DNA of 37,026 nt from CAYUDP01 sp964443725 (GCA_964443725.1 CAYUDP010000007.1:1-37026); one strand, 5' to 3'. Numbered from the stretch's first letter, positions 1-8,593 are shown. Program-made: numbers and translations. The notes: generated by a model not told the origin, from the sequence alone.

Positions 1-922
1 CCCCTTTCTGAGAAAGTCTGGATATTCTCTTTTTGTCTGTAACAGTAATATCATCTCCAGAAATCATAACTTTATGTCTAAAAAGAGCTGTTATCCTTTG
101 GAAAGAATCTTCATCCTTTTCGGAAAACGGATCCTCAAGGTAGACAATATTATGACTATTCAACATCTTTTCATAAATATTAAATAATTCAGAAACACTC
201 TTACCACTATTATTAGCGGCAGCATCCATACCATATTCAACGATATCTTTATATCCAAGATTAGATACAGCATTCTCAATTAAAGTGTATGGGGATATAG
301 GATCAGACAACATAGGGGCAAACCCCCCCTCATCACCAACGTTTGTAGCCTGTGGTCCATAAACTCTTTTTAAATCTTCTCTTAAGTTTGAATAAGCACT
401 AACGATAATATTTGTAGATTCAAATGGAGAATTACTCTTGGGTATCAAAATGTATTCTTGAAATGGCAAATTATTCCCAGCGTGCAAGCCTCCGTTTATC
501 AGATTGGCATACAATCTTGGGAAAGAGGACCTCTTCATATCTGAAACAGCTGAAATCCTTTTCCATAGAAATGTCCTGTATTCTACTGAAGCCGCCTTGA
601 GGGAGGCCATCGAGACAGCTAGAAGTGCATTAGCTCCCAAATTACTCTTGTTGGGAGTACCGTCCAAATGCAAAAGCTCTTTATCAATTTTAGTTTGATT
701 CTCAATAGACACCCTCGAAAGGACTGGGGATATTTTCTCTTCGATATTTCTTACAGCCTCGTCTGCAGGTAAAGAAATCGCCTCATTCTCCCCCTTACTT
801 TTACCCTCTGGGACACAGGCCACCCCAACATTTCCAGAAGTGAGATGGACTTTTGCCTCCACAGTATAACTACCTCTAGAATCCAAAATTTTTCTGGCTG
901 TTATTTTACTAATTAAACTCAT
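1..922 (-). CDS. eno: Enolase (phosphopyruvate hydratase), 3' part outside the window
   Basis: Reversible dehydration of 2-phosphoglycerate to PEP in lower glycolysis; cytosolic. Translating the minus strand from ATG at 922 gives 307 codons with no stop before the window edge. Clear family blocks: SKITARKILDSRG at the N-terminus, LGANALLAVSMA, NLINGGLHAGNNLPFQEY, NVGDEGGFAP, GMDAAA (metal Asp), YLEDPFSEKD (metal Glu) and SGDDITVT (metal Asp). Roughly the last 110-120 residues, including the catalytic Lys region, are missing. The start overlaps the stop of the upstream lactate dehydrogenase gene as ATGA, so translation is probably coupled. Odd: the mobile loop that normally reads SGASTG is PEGKSKG here, and about 11 residues holding the usual RDGD...GKGV segment are absent, so this is a divergent enolase. 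Identity is secure; the consequence of the loop change is unknown. Confidence 0.95.
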   Translation of the reverse strand, partial: MSLISKITARKILDSRGSYTVEAKVHLTSGNVGVACVPEGKSKGENEAISLPADEAVRNIEEKISPVLSRVSIENQTKIDKELLHLDGTPNKSNLGANALLAVSMASLKAASVEYRTFLWKRISAVSDMKRSSFPRLYANLINGGLHAGNNLPFQEYILIPKSNSPFESTNIIVSAYSNLREDLKRVYGPQATNVGDEGGFAPMLSDPISPYTLIENAVSNLGYKDIVEYGMDAAANNSGKSVSELFNIYEKMLNSHNIVYLEDPFSEKDEDSFQRITALFRHKVMISGDDITVTDKKRISRLSQKG

Positions 923-1938
923 GATTTAATCACATTTTGTGCATCATTATTTAGGAAAGAAGACATATCCAGTACAGTAGTATCTAGAATCCTCTTTATA
1001 GCTTCTACTGTATTGAAAGCCGCATGTGGTGTAAGAATTACATTTGGCATGTCAACAAGGATATGATTTGCGAGCACTGTCTCTAAATCATGCCCTTTCA
1101 TTGTGCCATGCAAATAAGCCCCCATCTCATCCTTAAGGATACCCTCCTCTTCTAAAACATCTAAGCCAGCACCTCCTAATTGACCAGATTGTAACGCCAA
1201 AACAAGAGACTTAGTATCAACTATTGGCCCGCGAGCAGTATTTATAAGTATCGCACCCTTTTTCATTTTAGGTATCGTCTCACTATTAAACATGTGATTT
1301 GTCTCTGTAGATAGTGGTACGTGTATAGTGACAATATCACTTATCTTCAATAGATCTTCAAAAGACATGTATTCGAACTGGAGCTCTCTAGCAAGATCCT
1401 GGTTCGGAAATGGATCATAGGCGACCACCTTCATATCGAAACCTTTAGCCATTCTTACAGAGTGTTTACCAATCCTCCCTGTCCCTATAACACCAATTGT
1501 CTTACCCTTAAGGTCAAAACCTGTCAATCCTTCAAAAGAATATTTACCAGTCTCTTTGATATTATCGAAAGCTGGAAATATTTTTCTCGAAAGAGCAAGA
1601 ATCAATGCGAAAGCAAATTCGGCAACAGTATTCTCACCATATGATGGAACATAGGAGACGGTAATACCCCTATCTTTCGCATAAGCGATATCGATATGAT
1701 CAAATCCGGTTGACCTTGTCACTATCAATTTCAAATTTGGCATTGCGTCTATGACCTCTCTCGTCACGCTAGAATCAACAAACACACAAAGAACCTCTGA
1801 ATCTCCATCTTCCGGTAAATCATCCTTAGTAACAATCCTTTCATGCAAAAAAACCTCAGACCCAGGAATATCGGACATAATTTTTTCCTTCAAATAATCA
1901 GCCTCCCAAGATTTGATACCATAACAAGATATTTTCAT
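919..1938 (-). CDS. D-lactate dehydrogenase-like D-2-hydroxyacid dehydrogenase
   Basis: NAD-dependent reduction of a 2-oxoacid, most likely pyruvate to D-lactate, in the cytosol. The 339-residue length is normal for the family. N-terminal substrate domain with TRSTGFDHID (about 74-83), then a Rossmann NAD domain with GTGRIG at 152-157 and the NAD-selecting Asp in AYDPF (D175). The catalytic trio is present: Arg in NTARGPIVD (R236), Glu in LDVLEEEG (about 263-265) and His in TPHAAFN (H305). The RSTGFDHID and PSYGENTVAEFAF stretches favour the fermentative D-LDH branch over phosphoglycerate dehydrogenase. It has its own promoter (1968-1997) behind the ppsA hairpin and overlaps eno by 4 nt (ATGA), so ldh-eno is probably one unit. 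No Shine-Dalgarno is seen before the ATG. Substrate is inferred, not proven. Confidence 0.9.
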   Translation of the reverse strand: MKISCYGIKSWEADYLKEKIMSDIPGSEVFLHERIVTKDDLPEDGDSEVLCVFVDSSVTREVIDAMPNLKLIVTRSTGFDHIDIAYAKDRGITVSYVPSYGENTVAEFAFALILALSRKIFPAFDNIKETGKYSFEGLTGFDLKGKTIGVIGTGRIGKHSVRMAKGFDMKVVAYDPFPNQDLARELQFEYMSFEDLLKISDIVTIHVPLSTETNHMFNSETIPKMKKGAILINTARGPIVDTKSLVLALQSGQLGGAGLDVLEEEGILKDEMGAYLHGTMKGHDLETVLANHILVDMPNVILTPHAAFNTVEAIKRILDTTVLDMSSFLNNDAQNVIKS

Positions 1939-1967
1939 AATTTTATCTATTTATTTATTATCCAACC

Positions 1968-1997
1968 ATTATACTTCATTTTTCTTTTTCCGTTCAA
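1968..1997 (-). promoter_or_regulatory. Promoter for the lactate dehydrogenase-enolase pair
   Basis: On the minus strand, TTGAAC (1992-1997) and a perfect TATAAT (1968-1973) are separated by 18 nt. The predicted start, near 1961, leaves a leader of about 23 nt before the ATG at 1938. The -35 overlaps the last 3 nt of the hairpin at 1995-2034, so termination of ppsA and restart for ldh-eno are packed together. Seen in sequence; activity inferred. Confidence 0.6.
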
Positions 1998-2034
1998 GAC
2001 AAAATCCCGTGATTTCTCGCGGGATTTTGTCTTG
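1995..2034 (-). terminator. 15-bp perfect hairpin after ppsA
   Basis: The arm CAAGACAAAATCCCG (1995-2009) pairs perfectly with 2020-2034, leaving a 10-nt loop. It sits 12 nt after the ppsA stop. There is no clear U tract on either side, although each arm carries an A4/T4 run, so it may stop RNA polymerase weakly or act as an mRNA-stabilising 3' hairpin. Direction is assigned from the neighbouring genes. Confidence 0.55.
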
Positions 2035-2046
2035 CTTTGATTTGGC

Positions 2047-4467
2047 TTAATGTTGCTTCTCTTTTTCAGCAATCCTTTCTAGTGTCTTTACAACAGTATC
2101 AGGGTTAAGCGACATACTTTCAATCCCAGCATCAACCAAAAACTCTGCGAATTCTGGGAAATCAGATGGGGCCTGTCCACAAATACCTATATACTTACCT
2201 CTACTTCTACATTTTTTGACAACCTCTCTAACCAATTCCTTCACAGCATCATTGTTTTCATTTGCTATATGAGTCAATTGTCCAGCGTCTCTATCTAGAC
2301 CCAAGGTAAGCTGAGTTAGATCATTTGAACCAATAGACATCCCATCAAAAACATCCAAAAATCTATCCGCCAATATCACATTACTTGGTATTTCACACAT
2401 AACATAAACCTTAAGAGATGGGTCATGTTCTCTGGATAAACCATATTTTTTCATAGTAGCGAGCGTTTCTTCTGCTTCTTTCACTGTCCTACAGAAAGGA
2501 ATCATGGGTATTACATTATCTAGCCCAAACTCTCCCCTAACCTTGTTTATAGCCTGACATTCTAGACCGAATGCCTCAGAAAATCTCTTATCATAGTATC
2601 GAGAAGCGCCACGCCAACCAATCATCGGATTGCTCTCGTCTGGCTCATAAAGACTCCCCCCGAGAAGAGTTTTATATTCATTCGTTTTGAAATCAGAAAA
2701 ACGAATTATTACTGGATTTGGATGAAATGCCGCTGCAATCTTGGCAACTCCCTCTGCGAGTTCATCTATATAAAACTTTGTCTTATCTTCATAACCAGCG
2801 GTAATCTTTTCTATTTTTTTCGCGAGCTCTCTTTCATCATAATTTTTACTTTCACTTAACGCCTTGAAATTCAAAAGTGCATTTGGGTGAACTTGAATAT
2901 GGGAACTTATTATAAATTCTAGCCTACCAAGCCCAACACCCCTGACAGGTAATATATGGTTCTTGAAAGCCTCTTCTGGGGCACCAATATTTACCATTAT
3001 CTTTGTTTTGGTCTCAGGTATTTGATCTAGTTTATGCTCTATAACTTCAAACGGGATTTTACCATCAATGACAGTTCCCTCCTTACCAGAAGAACAGTCG
3101 ACAGTCACCTCTATTCCATCTCTCAGAACCTTTGTTGCATTTTCTGTACCGACAACACAAGGAATTCCAAGCTCTCTTGAAACTATCGCTGCATGGCTTG
3201 TCCTCCCACCTTTCTCTGTAACAATAGCTGAAGCAATTTTCATTATTGGCTCCCAATCCGGATCAGTAATCTCTGTAACAAGAACTTCTCCTTCTTTAAA
3301 CTGACCAATATTTCTGGCGTCTTTTATCACCCTGACTTTACCACTTGCAATTTTCATACCAATCGCAGTACCTTTTGTTATAACCTTGCCACTACCATTC
3401 AATCTATACTCGGCATACGTATTCTTATTTTTAGAAGAGTGTATTGTTTCTGGTCTAGCTTGAACGATAAATAATCCATTTGTTTCTCCATCTTTAGCCC
3501 ACTCTATGTCCATCGGCTGATGGTGCCCGTGCTTTTTTGAAAAATAATCCTCAATAGAAGCTCCCCATCTTGCAAGTTCCAATATTTCACTATCATTCAA
3601 AGCAAATTTGTTTCTATCTTTCATTTCAACAGAGACTTTCTTGGTTGTACTTCTGCCAGAATAGACCATCTTTATATCTTTCGTACCAATATCCTTAGCA
3701 ATAAGAGATTTTTTCCCAGCCTTAAGTCCTGGCTTCCAAATTATATACTCGTCAGGAGTGACGGCTCCTTGGACTACCATCTCCCCCAATCCATAAGAGG
3801 CGTTTATAACTACAACGTCTTCAAATCCAGTCTCGGTATCAAGAGTAAACATAACTCCAGATGACGCAAGGTCTGAACGAACCATTTTTTGTACCCCAAC
3901 AGAAAGAGAAACGTCAAAATGAGAAAATCCTTTGTCTACTCTATAAGATATTGCCCTATCAGTGAAAAGAGAAGCTATACACTCTTTTGTATATTTCAAT
4001 ACGTTTTCTCCACCGGCAACGTTGAGATATGTCTCCTGTTGGCCAGCAAAAGATGCTCCTGGCAAGTCTTCAGCAGTAGCACTAGATCGTACTGCAACAT
4101 CAACATCTTTTGTCTTGTAGGCATTTGAAAGATCACTATAAGACTTTAAAATCGCATCTTCCAAGTCTTTCGGGATTTTTGATTTCAGAATTGTACTCCT
4201 AACTTCCTCTCCTCTTTTTTGGAGATTCCTGATATTACCAGTATCCAAGTCCGACAATATCTCTTTTATCCTGTCTTTTATACCCGCCTTGTCTAAAAAG
4301 TAGTTATAAGCATAAGCCGTCACTGCAAATCCATTTGGTACAGATATACCCATTGAAGTTAAGTTTGAGTACATTTCTCCAAGCGCAGCATTCTTGCCGC
4401 CTACATATGGTATATCTTCTATACCAAGTTGATCGAACCATAAGATGAATGCTGTATCTTTATCCAT
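2047..4467 (-). CDS. ppsA: Phosphoenolpyruvate synthase (pyruvate, water dikinase)
   Basis: Interconverts pyruvate + ATP + water with PEP + AMP + phosphate in the cytosol. At 806 residues it is close to the E. coli enzyme. Domains in order: N-terminal ATP-grasp nucleotide-binding domain (about 1-345, with VGGKNAALGEM at 22-32 and VRSSATAEDLPGASFAGQQ from 126); central swivelling phosphohistidine domain with GGRTSHAAIVSRELGIP, catalytic H425; C-terminal PEP/pyruvate TIM barrel with IRFSDFKTNEY, GWRGASRYY, SIGSNDLTQ and GICGQAPSD, catalytic C763. All active-site motifs are intact. It lies between the glycerate kinase (57-nt spacer) and the lactate dehydrogenase, and no pyruvate kinase gene is seen here, so it may also run toward pyruvate. 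The ATG at 4467 lacks a Shine-Dalgarno and its upstream is almost pure A/T. Confidence 0.96.
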   Translation of the reverse strand: MDKDTAFILWFDQLGIEDIPYVGGKNAALGEMYSNLTSMGISVPNGFAVTAYAYNYFLDKAGIKDRIKEILSDLDTGNIRNLQKRGEEVRSTILKSKIPKDLEDAILKSYSDLSNAYKTKDVDVAVRSSATAEDLPGASFAGQQETYLNVAGGENVLKYTKECIASLFTDRAISYRVDKGFSHFDVSLSVGVQKMVRSDLASSGVMFTLDTETGFEDVVVINASYGLGEMVVQGAVTPDEYIIWKPGLKAGKKSLIAKDIGTKDIKMVYSGRSTTKKVSVEMKDRNKFALNDSEILELARWGASIEDYFSKKHGHHQPMDIEWAKDGETNGLFIVQARPETIHSSKNKNTYAEYRLNGSGKVITKGTAIGMKIASGKVRVIKDARNIGQFKEGEVLVTEITDPDWEPIMKIASAIVTEKGGRTSHAAIVSRELGIPCVVGTENATKVLRDGIEVTVDCSSGKEGTVIDGKIPFEVIEHKLDQIPETKTKIMVNIGAPEEAFKNHILPVRGVGLGRLEFIISSHIQVHPNALLNFKALSESKNYDERELAKKIEKITAGYEDKTKFYIDELAEGVAKIAAAFHPNPVIIRFSDFKTNEYKTLLGGSLYEPDESNPMIGWRGASRYYDKRFSEAFGLECQAINKVRGEFGLDNVIPMIPFCRTVKEAEETLATMKKYGLSREHDPSLKVYVMCEIPSNVILADRFLDVFDGMSIGSNDLTQLTLGLDRDAGQLTHIANENNDAVKELVREVVKKCRSRGKYIGICGQAPSDFPEFAEFLVDAGIESMSLNPDTVVKTLERIAEKEKQH

Positions 4468-4524
4468 ATTTATAAAATATTAAATTTTTAAATTACTTTT
4501 ATTAAAACTTATAATTTGAACTTA

Positions 4525-5811
4525 TTAATGTTTTAGAGCAACAACAAAGTCAGCTGTGTTCGAGCCAGTAACTCCTGTGATTAAATGCCCACCAACTTTT
4601 TCGAAAAAAGAATAAGAATCATTGTTGCTTAAAAACTTTTCAATTGAAACTTTTTTCTTTATTGCTTGGCTTTTGATTATTGTATCACATATAGCACCGG
4701 CAACATCTGTATTATCTCGTCCATCTGATGCAAAAGGGATGATTATTTCGCTCTCCCCAATAAACCTTAGCGCAGAGAGAGCCATCTCTTGGTTTCTTCC
4801 GCCATGACCATTGCCCTTTATTCTAACAACTGTCTCTCCACCAAAAAGAAGTGCGCTGTGAGCTGGAGCCTTATTAAGTTCAATGGCGATACTCTCCCCT
4901 ATAATCGCGGCCTCACCTATCATGTCTTTGTTCACAATAGTAGGAACAAAACCCTCTCTCTTTGCACTTTTATACATGGCCTCAAGTCCTATATCGTTTG
5001 AAACTAGAAGAATATTTTTAACATTTTCAAAATATTTCCAATCCTTTGGAGTCTCCATCAAAACATCACTCGTTATGGGAACGCGATCTTTTAGAAAATA
5101 TTTATCAAATATGTGTTTGGCATCTTCTACAGAAGTTTCGTCCAAGACCGTCGGACCAGAAGCGATAAATCCCAAATCATTGCCAACAACATCAGAGAAA
5201 ATAAGGCTTACAACCTTAGCCGGATATGCGTATCCAGCCAAGTGTCCACCTCGAGCCATGGACATATGCTTCCTAACAGTATTAAGTTCTTTTATATTTG
5301 CCCCAGCTCTAAAAAGTGCGTCAACAACTGTTTTTTCATCGTAACAAGTGAAGCCTTTTGGTTGGCAAAGCATAGTAGAGCCCCCACCTGAGATAACTGC
5401 AATCACAACATCATCCTCCTTTGCTTCCTTTAGCACATCAATCATCTCTTTCGTTGCATCAACATTCCTTTCACTCGGGAAGGGATGATCGCACTCAGCG
5501 GATTTTATACGCTTAAGTCTTGGATCGCATTTTATATCTATCACCATACCCTTATATATCCTATCCCCCAAAATTTCCTCTAGGACAAAAGCGGCGTCTG
5601 TGGCACATTTTCCAACACCAACGACAAATATGCGTGATTTTTCAGGTAAGATTATGGTCTCATTTGAAATCGTAAGAGCATCACCAAAAACAGAAATATT
5701 TTCCCTCAATACCTCTACGGTATCTATAGACAAAAGACCGGCTTCGACAATCTTCAAAGCAGAAGTTCTTAGAGAATTTGTCGCTAACTCACCTAAATTT
5801 TTTATTTTCAT
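4525..5811 (-). CDS. Glycerate 2-kinase, type-2 (MOFRL/DUF4147) family
   Basis: Phosphorylates D-glycerate with ATP; members of this class usually give 2-phosphoglycerate, the enolase substrate. The 428-residue length fits the family. An N-terminal DUF4147 domain holds GVGKCA (65-70, conserved Lys), SGGGST (141-146), MARGGHLAGYAYPAK, SDVVGNDLGFIASGPT (206-221) and ASDGRDNTDVAG (361-372); the C-terminal MOFRL part holds GGETVVRIKGNGHGGRNQEM (324-343). It is the first gene of the carbon cluster glycerate kinase-ppsA-ldh-eno. The promoter is unusual: a perfect TATAAT inside an inverted repeat 8 nt before the ATG, suggesting a leaderless, repressor-controlled message. Family assignment is firm; 2- versus 3-phosphorylation is inferred from the family. 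Confidence 0.93.
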   Translation of the reverse strand: MKIKNLGELATNSLRTSALKIVEAGLLSIDTVEVLRENISVFGDALTISNETIILPEKSRIFVVGVGKCATDAAFVLEEILGDRIYKGMVIDIKCDPRLKRIKSAECDHPFPSERNVDATKEMIDVLKEAKEDDVVIAVISGGGSTMLCQPKGFTCYDEKTVVDALFRAGANIKELNTVRKHMSMARGGHLAGYAYPAKVVSLIFSDVVGNDLGFIASGPTVLDETSVEDAKHIFDKYFLKDRVPITSDVLMETPKDWKYFENVKNILLVSNDIGLEAMYKSAKREGFVPTIVNKDMIGEAAIIGESIAIELNKAPAHSALLFGGETVVRIKGNGHGGRNQEMALSALRFIGESEIIIPFASDGRDNTDVAGAICDTIIKSQAIKKKVSIEKFLSNNDSYSFFEKVGGHLITGVTGSNTADFVVALKH

Positions 5812-5812
5812 C

Positions 5813-5830
5813 GATGTTAATTATAACATC
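5813..5830 (-). promoter_or_regulatory. -10 box inside an inverted repeat, glycerate kinase promoter/operator
   Basis: The plus strand reads GATGTTA-ATTA-TAACATC, perfect 7-bp arms with a 4-nt centre. On the minus strand the centre forms a perfect TATAAT (5820-5825), 8 nt before the ATG at 5811. The predicted transcription start falls within the downstream arm, giving an almost leaderless mRNA. A dimeric repressor bound here would cover the -10 box. No convincing -35 is visible. Confidence 0.5.
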
Positions 5831-5833
5831 CGT

Positions 5834-5870
5834 AAAAAAACAGAATTATTTTATTGTGAATAAAATAATT
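5834..5870 (-). terminator. Rho-independent terminator of the DUF1653 gene
   Basis: A perfect 12-bp stem AATTATTTTATT (5844-5855) / 5859-5870 with a 3-nt loop is followed on the minus strand by CTG and a run of seven T (5834-5840). The stem is all A/T, so weak on its own, but stem plus U7 is classical. The stop codon at 5869-5871 lies in the arm. Confidence 0.7.
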
Positions 5871-6087
5871 AATCCTTACCAATATATTTAAACCTAGGAA
5901 CTTCCTGACCAGCCCTCTCAACATTCTCAGCAAACATATTAAGGTTCCTGATCCACACCTGCCCATCGCCATAAAGAGCTTTGTATACCACAAGATCCTC
6001 TAGAGTTTCAGAATCTTTAGCTACACACAAAATCTTGTATTGACCTCCTCTTTTATAATGCTCATATATACCACCGATCTCAATCAT
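5869..6087 (-). CDS. DUF1653 domain protein
   Basis: A 72-residue cytosolic protein of unknown function. It matches the DUF1653 pattern throughout: GGIYEHYKRGGQYKILCVAK at the N-terminus, then LEDLVVYKALYGDGQVWIR (30-48), MFAENV and the closing EVPRFKYIG. These are small all-beta domains found singly across bacteria; no reaction is known. It sits between secA and the glycerate kinase on the same strand, closed by its own terminator, so it is probably not part of the carbon operon. The ATG at 6087 is preceded by A/T sequence with no Shine-Dalgarno; a 7-bp hairpin lies just upstream (6100-6119). Confidence 0.85.
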   Translation of the reverse strand: MIEIGGIYEHYKRGGQYKILCVAKDSETLEDLVVYKALYGDGQVWIRNLNMFAENVERAGQEVPRFKYIGKD

Positions 6088-6099
6088 ATTTAATATTTA

Positions 6100-6119
6100 T
6101 TTAACATCCCCCTGTTAAA
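6100..6119 (-). other. Small inverted repeat between secA and the DUF1653 gene
   Basis: TTTAACA (6100-6106) and TGTTAAA (6113-6119) form a perfect 7-bp stem around the loop TCCCCC. It could be a weak secA terminator or a protein-binding site in front of the DUF1653 gene; no U tract follows. Low certainty. Confidence 0.3.
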
Positions 6120-6130
6120 CATCTTATACC

Positions 6131-8584
6131 TTACTTGCCATGGCATTGTTTATACTTCTTTCCGCTTCCACAAAAACAAGGGTCGTTTCTACCAATTTTG
6201 TCTTTTGATATTTCCCCGCCACCCGTTATAAGTCTTGCGGCCTCTTCAGTTCTTTTCAATTCCTCAGCCTTTTCCCTTGGTAACATATTTCCTATATGTG
6301 GCAGGAGCCTTGAGATTTGATCAAACATTGTCTCTTCCATCACCCTAAAGAGTCTTAGCCCTTCCTTCTTGTATTCAACCAATGGATCTCTTTGGCCATA
6401 GGCTCTCAAATTTACCGAGTTTCTCAAATAATCCATTGCCTCCAGATGATCAACCCAGAAGAAATCTATAGTCTGAAGTATTATCATTCTTATTGCTCGA
6501 TAAAAATCATCCGCACCAATTTTCTGCTTTTCTTGTTGGATAATCTCAAGTAGTGCCTCATCTCCTGATACAACAGAATTCAAAAATGTGTCGATTGATT
6601 GATGACTACCGAGAAGTATATTTCTTCTTCTTTCATACATTATTTCTCTTTGATGGTTTAAAACGTTGTCATATTCTAGGACATGCTTTCTGGTATCAAA
6701 ATGGAATCCTTCTATCTTTGTTTGAGCGGCTTCAAGAGACTTGTTTATGAGCTTATTCTCTATAGGTTCATCTTCAGGTATACCAAAGCGCCCCATCATC
6801 CCTTTGATAGAATCATAGGCGAAGACCCTCATGAGATCATCCTCAAGCGATACAAAAAACTGCGTTTCACCAGGATCACCCTGACGCCCAGATCTTCCTC
6901 TAAGTTGATTGTCGATTCTTCTTGCTTCATGCCTCTCAGTACCAATGACAAACAATCCCCCCAAAGACTTAACCTCCTCATATTCCTCTTTTATAAGAGG
7001 GGCTCCACCAAGTTTAATATCAACCCCACGCCCAGCCATGTTCGTGGCGATAGTCACCGCCCCCTTTCTTCCAGCCTGAGCAATAATCGAAGCTTCTTGT
7101 TCATGATTCTTGGCATTCAAAACCTGATGAGGAATTCCGGATTGTTTCAGATAGGCCGATAGGATTTCATTTTTTGCGATAGAGACAGTACCTATGAGTA
7201 CCGGTTGCCCCTTGTCATTTAATTCTTTGACTTTTTTTGCCAAAGCCAAAAGCTTGCCTTTTTCAGATTGGAAGATAAGATCGTTCCTATCCAATCTTTG
7301 ACTCTTTCTGTTCGTTGGGATAGAGACAACTTCGAGTCCATATACTTTGTAAAACTCCTCGGATGATGTGGAAGCAGTACCCGTCATACCAGAGAGTTTT
7401 TCGTAAAGTCTAAAATAATTTTGATATGTGATAGAGGCGTAAGTTCTTGACTCTTTTTGAACAACGACATTTTCCTTGGCCTCAATGGCCTGGTGCAACC
7501 CCTCCGACCACCTCCTACCTGGCTGTAGTCTTCCAGTAAACTCATCGACAATAACAACTTCCCCGTCTTTGACCACATAATCTTTATCTTTCTCAAAAAG
7601 TGCCTCAGCCCTAACAGCTGTTTCTAAATGATGAACATACTTAACCCCCTTTTCCGTATAAATATCTGATACTCCCAAAAGTTCTTCTGCTTTGTTTATG
7701 CCGTCATTGTTTAAAGTTATCGCCCTCAATTTTTCATCAACCGAATAGTGCTCATCTTTCTTTAGCTTCTTGGCGATTATTGCAAAAGTTTTATACAGAT
7801 CCTCTGAATCTGTTGATGGAGCTGAAATGATGAGAGGAGTCCTAGCTTCATCTATCAAGATGGAATCTATTTCGTCAACGATAGCAAAATAATGACCTCT
7901 CTGTCTTAACACCCTTTCTTCATATTCAAGATTGTCTCTCAAATAATCAAAACCAAACTCGCTGTTTGTCCCATAAGTAATATCTGCTTCGTATGCCTCA
8001 CGCCTAGACGATGGCCTCAAAAATTCATGAACAACTCTGAAAGAGCCTTCTTCATCTCTCTTTTTATCATCCTCACTATTTGTATGTGTCTTATCGTAAA
8101 GATATGAAGCATTGTTATTCAAAACTCCAACAGATAGACCGAGAAAATCATGAACCTCTCCCATCCAGACCGCGTCTCTTCTTGCAAGATAATCATTGAC
8201 AGTCACTATATGTACTCCTTTCCCAATAAGAGCGTTTAGATATGCCGGAAGTGTAGAGACAAGAGTCTTACCTTCACCTGTCCTCATCTCAGAAATGCCT
8301 CTTTTATGAAGGACAATCCCTCCCAATATCTGTACATCAAAATGCCTCTCACCGCGAACCCTAAAAGAAGCTTCTCTTACTACCGCATAGGCTTCTGGCA
8401 AAATATCTTCAAGTTTTTCCCCTTTACCCAACCTCTCTTTAAATTCAGAAGTCTTGTTACGCAATTCAATGTCAGACAAAGGTTGTATATATTGCTCAAA
8501 ATGGTTAACCCTAGCCAAAACAGGCTTGGCCTTATTTATGGCCTGAGTACTTGTATCTCCAATTGTTTTTATCCAAGAAAGCAT
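6131..8584 (-). CDS. secA: Protein translocase ATPase SecA
   Basis: Motor that drives preproteins through SecYEG at the inner face of the membrane. 817 residues, somewhat shorter than E. coli SecA (901). NBD1 has Walker A MRTGEGKT (100-107) and Walker B IVDEIDSILIDEARTP (235-250). The preprotein cross-linking domain follows, then NBD2 with TNMAGRGVDIKLGG and RRIDNQLRGRSGRQGDPG, and the helical scaffold/wing. The C-terminal SEC-C zinc motif is intact (C803, C805, C814, H815). An extra acidic/basic insertion at about 159-197 (YLYDKTHTNSEDD to SSRREAY) sits just before ADITYGTNSEFGFDYLRDN; similar inserts occur in Chloroflexi and Patescibacteria SecA as I recall them. The ATG at 8584 is 9 nt behind a good -10 box, so the mRNA is probably leaderless. 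Confidence 0.97.
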   Translation of the reverse strand: MLSWIKTIGDTSTQAINKAKPVLARVNHFEQYIQPLSDIELRNKTSEFKERLGKGEKLEDILPEAYAVVREASFRVRGERHFDVQILGGIVLHKRGISEMRTGEGKTLVSTLPAYLNALIGKGVHIVTVNDYLARRDAVWMGEVHDFLGLSVGVLNNNASYLYDKTHTNSEDDKKRDEEGSFRVVHEFLRPSSRREAYEADITYGTNSEFGFDYLRDNLEYEERVLRQRGHYFAIVDEIDSILIDEARTPLIISAPSTDSEDLYKTFAIIAKKLKKDEHYSVDEKLRAITLNNDGINKAEELLGVSDIYTEKGVKYVHHLETAVRAEALFEKDKDYVVKDGEVVIVDEFTGRLQPGRRWSEGLHQAIEAKENVVVQKESRTYASITYQNYFRLYEKLSGMTGTASTSSEEFYKVYGLEVVSIPTNRKSQRLDRNDLIFQSEKGKLLALAKKVKELNDKGQPVLIGTVSIAKNEILSAYLKQSGIPHQVLNAKNHEQEASIIAQAGRKGAVTIATNMAGRGVDIKLGGAPLIKEEYEEVKSLGGLFVIGTERHEARRIDNQLRGRSGRQGDPGETQFFVSLEDDLMRVFAYDSIKGMMGRFGIPEDEPIENKLINKSLEAAQTKIEGFHFDTRKHVLEYDNVLNHQREIMYERRRNILLGSHQSIDTFLNSVVSGDEALLEIIQQEKQKIGADDFYRAIRMIILQTIDFFWVDHLEAMDYLRNSVNLRAYGQRDPLVEYKKEGLRLFRVMEETMFDQISRLLPHIGNMLPREKAEELKRTEEAARLITGGGEISKDKIGRNDPCFCGSGKKYKQCHGK

Positions 8585-8593
8585 AGTTTTTGA

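Noticed and set aside
504..698. Plus-strand 64-codon frame
   Set aside because: Antisense shadow of enolase, whose coding frame runs unbroken on the minus strand with all family motifs.
919..922. Recoded TGA (glycine code of Gracilibacteria)
   Set aside because: TGA ends the lactate dehydrogenase at its expected length and overlaps the enolase ATG; no protein needs TGA read as an amino acid.
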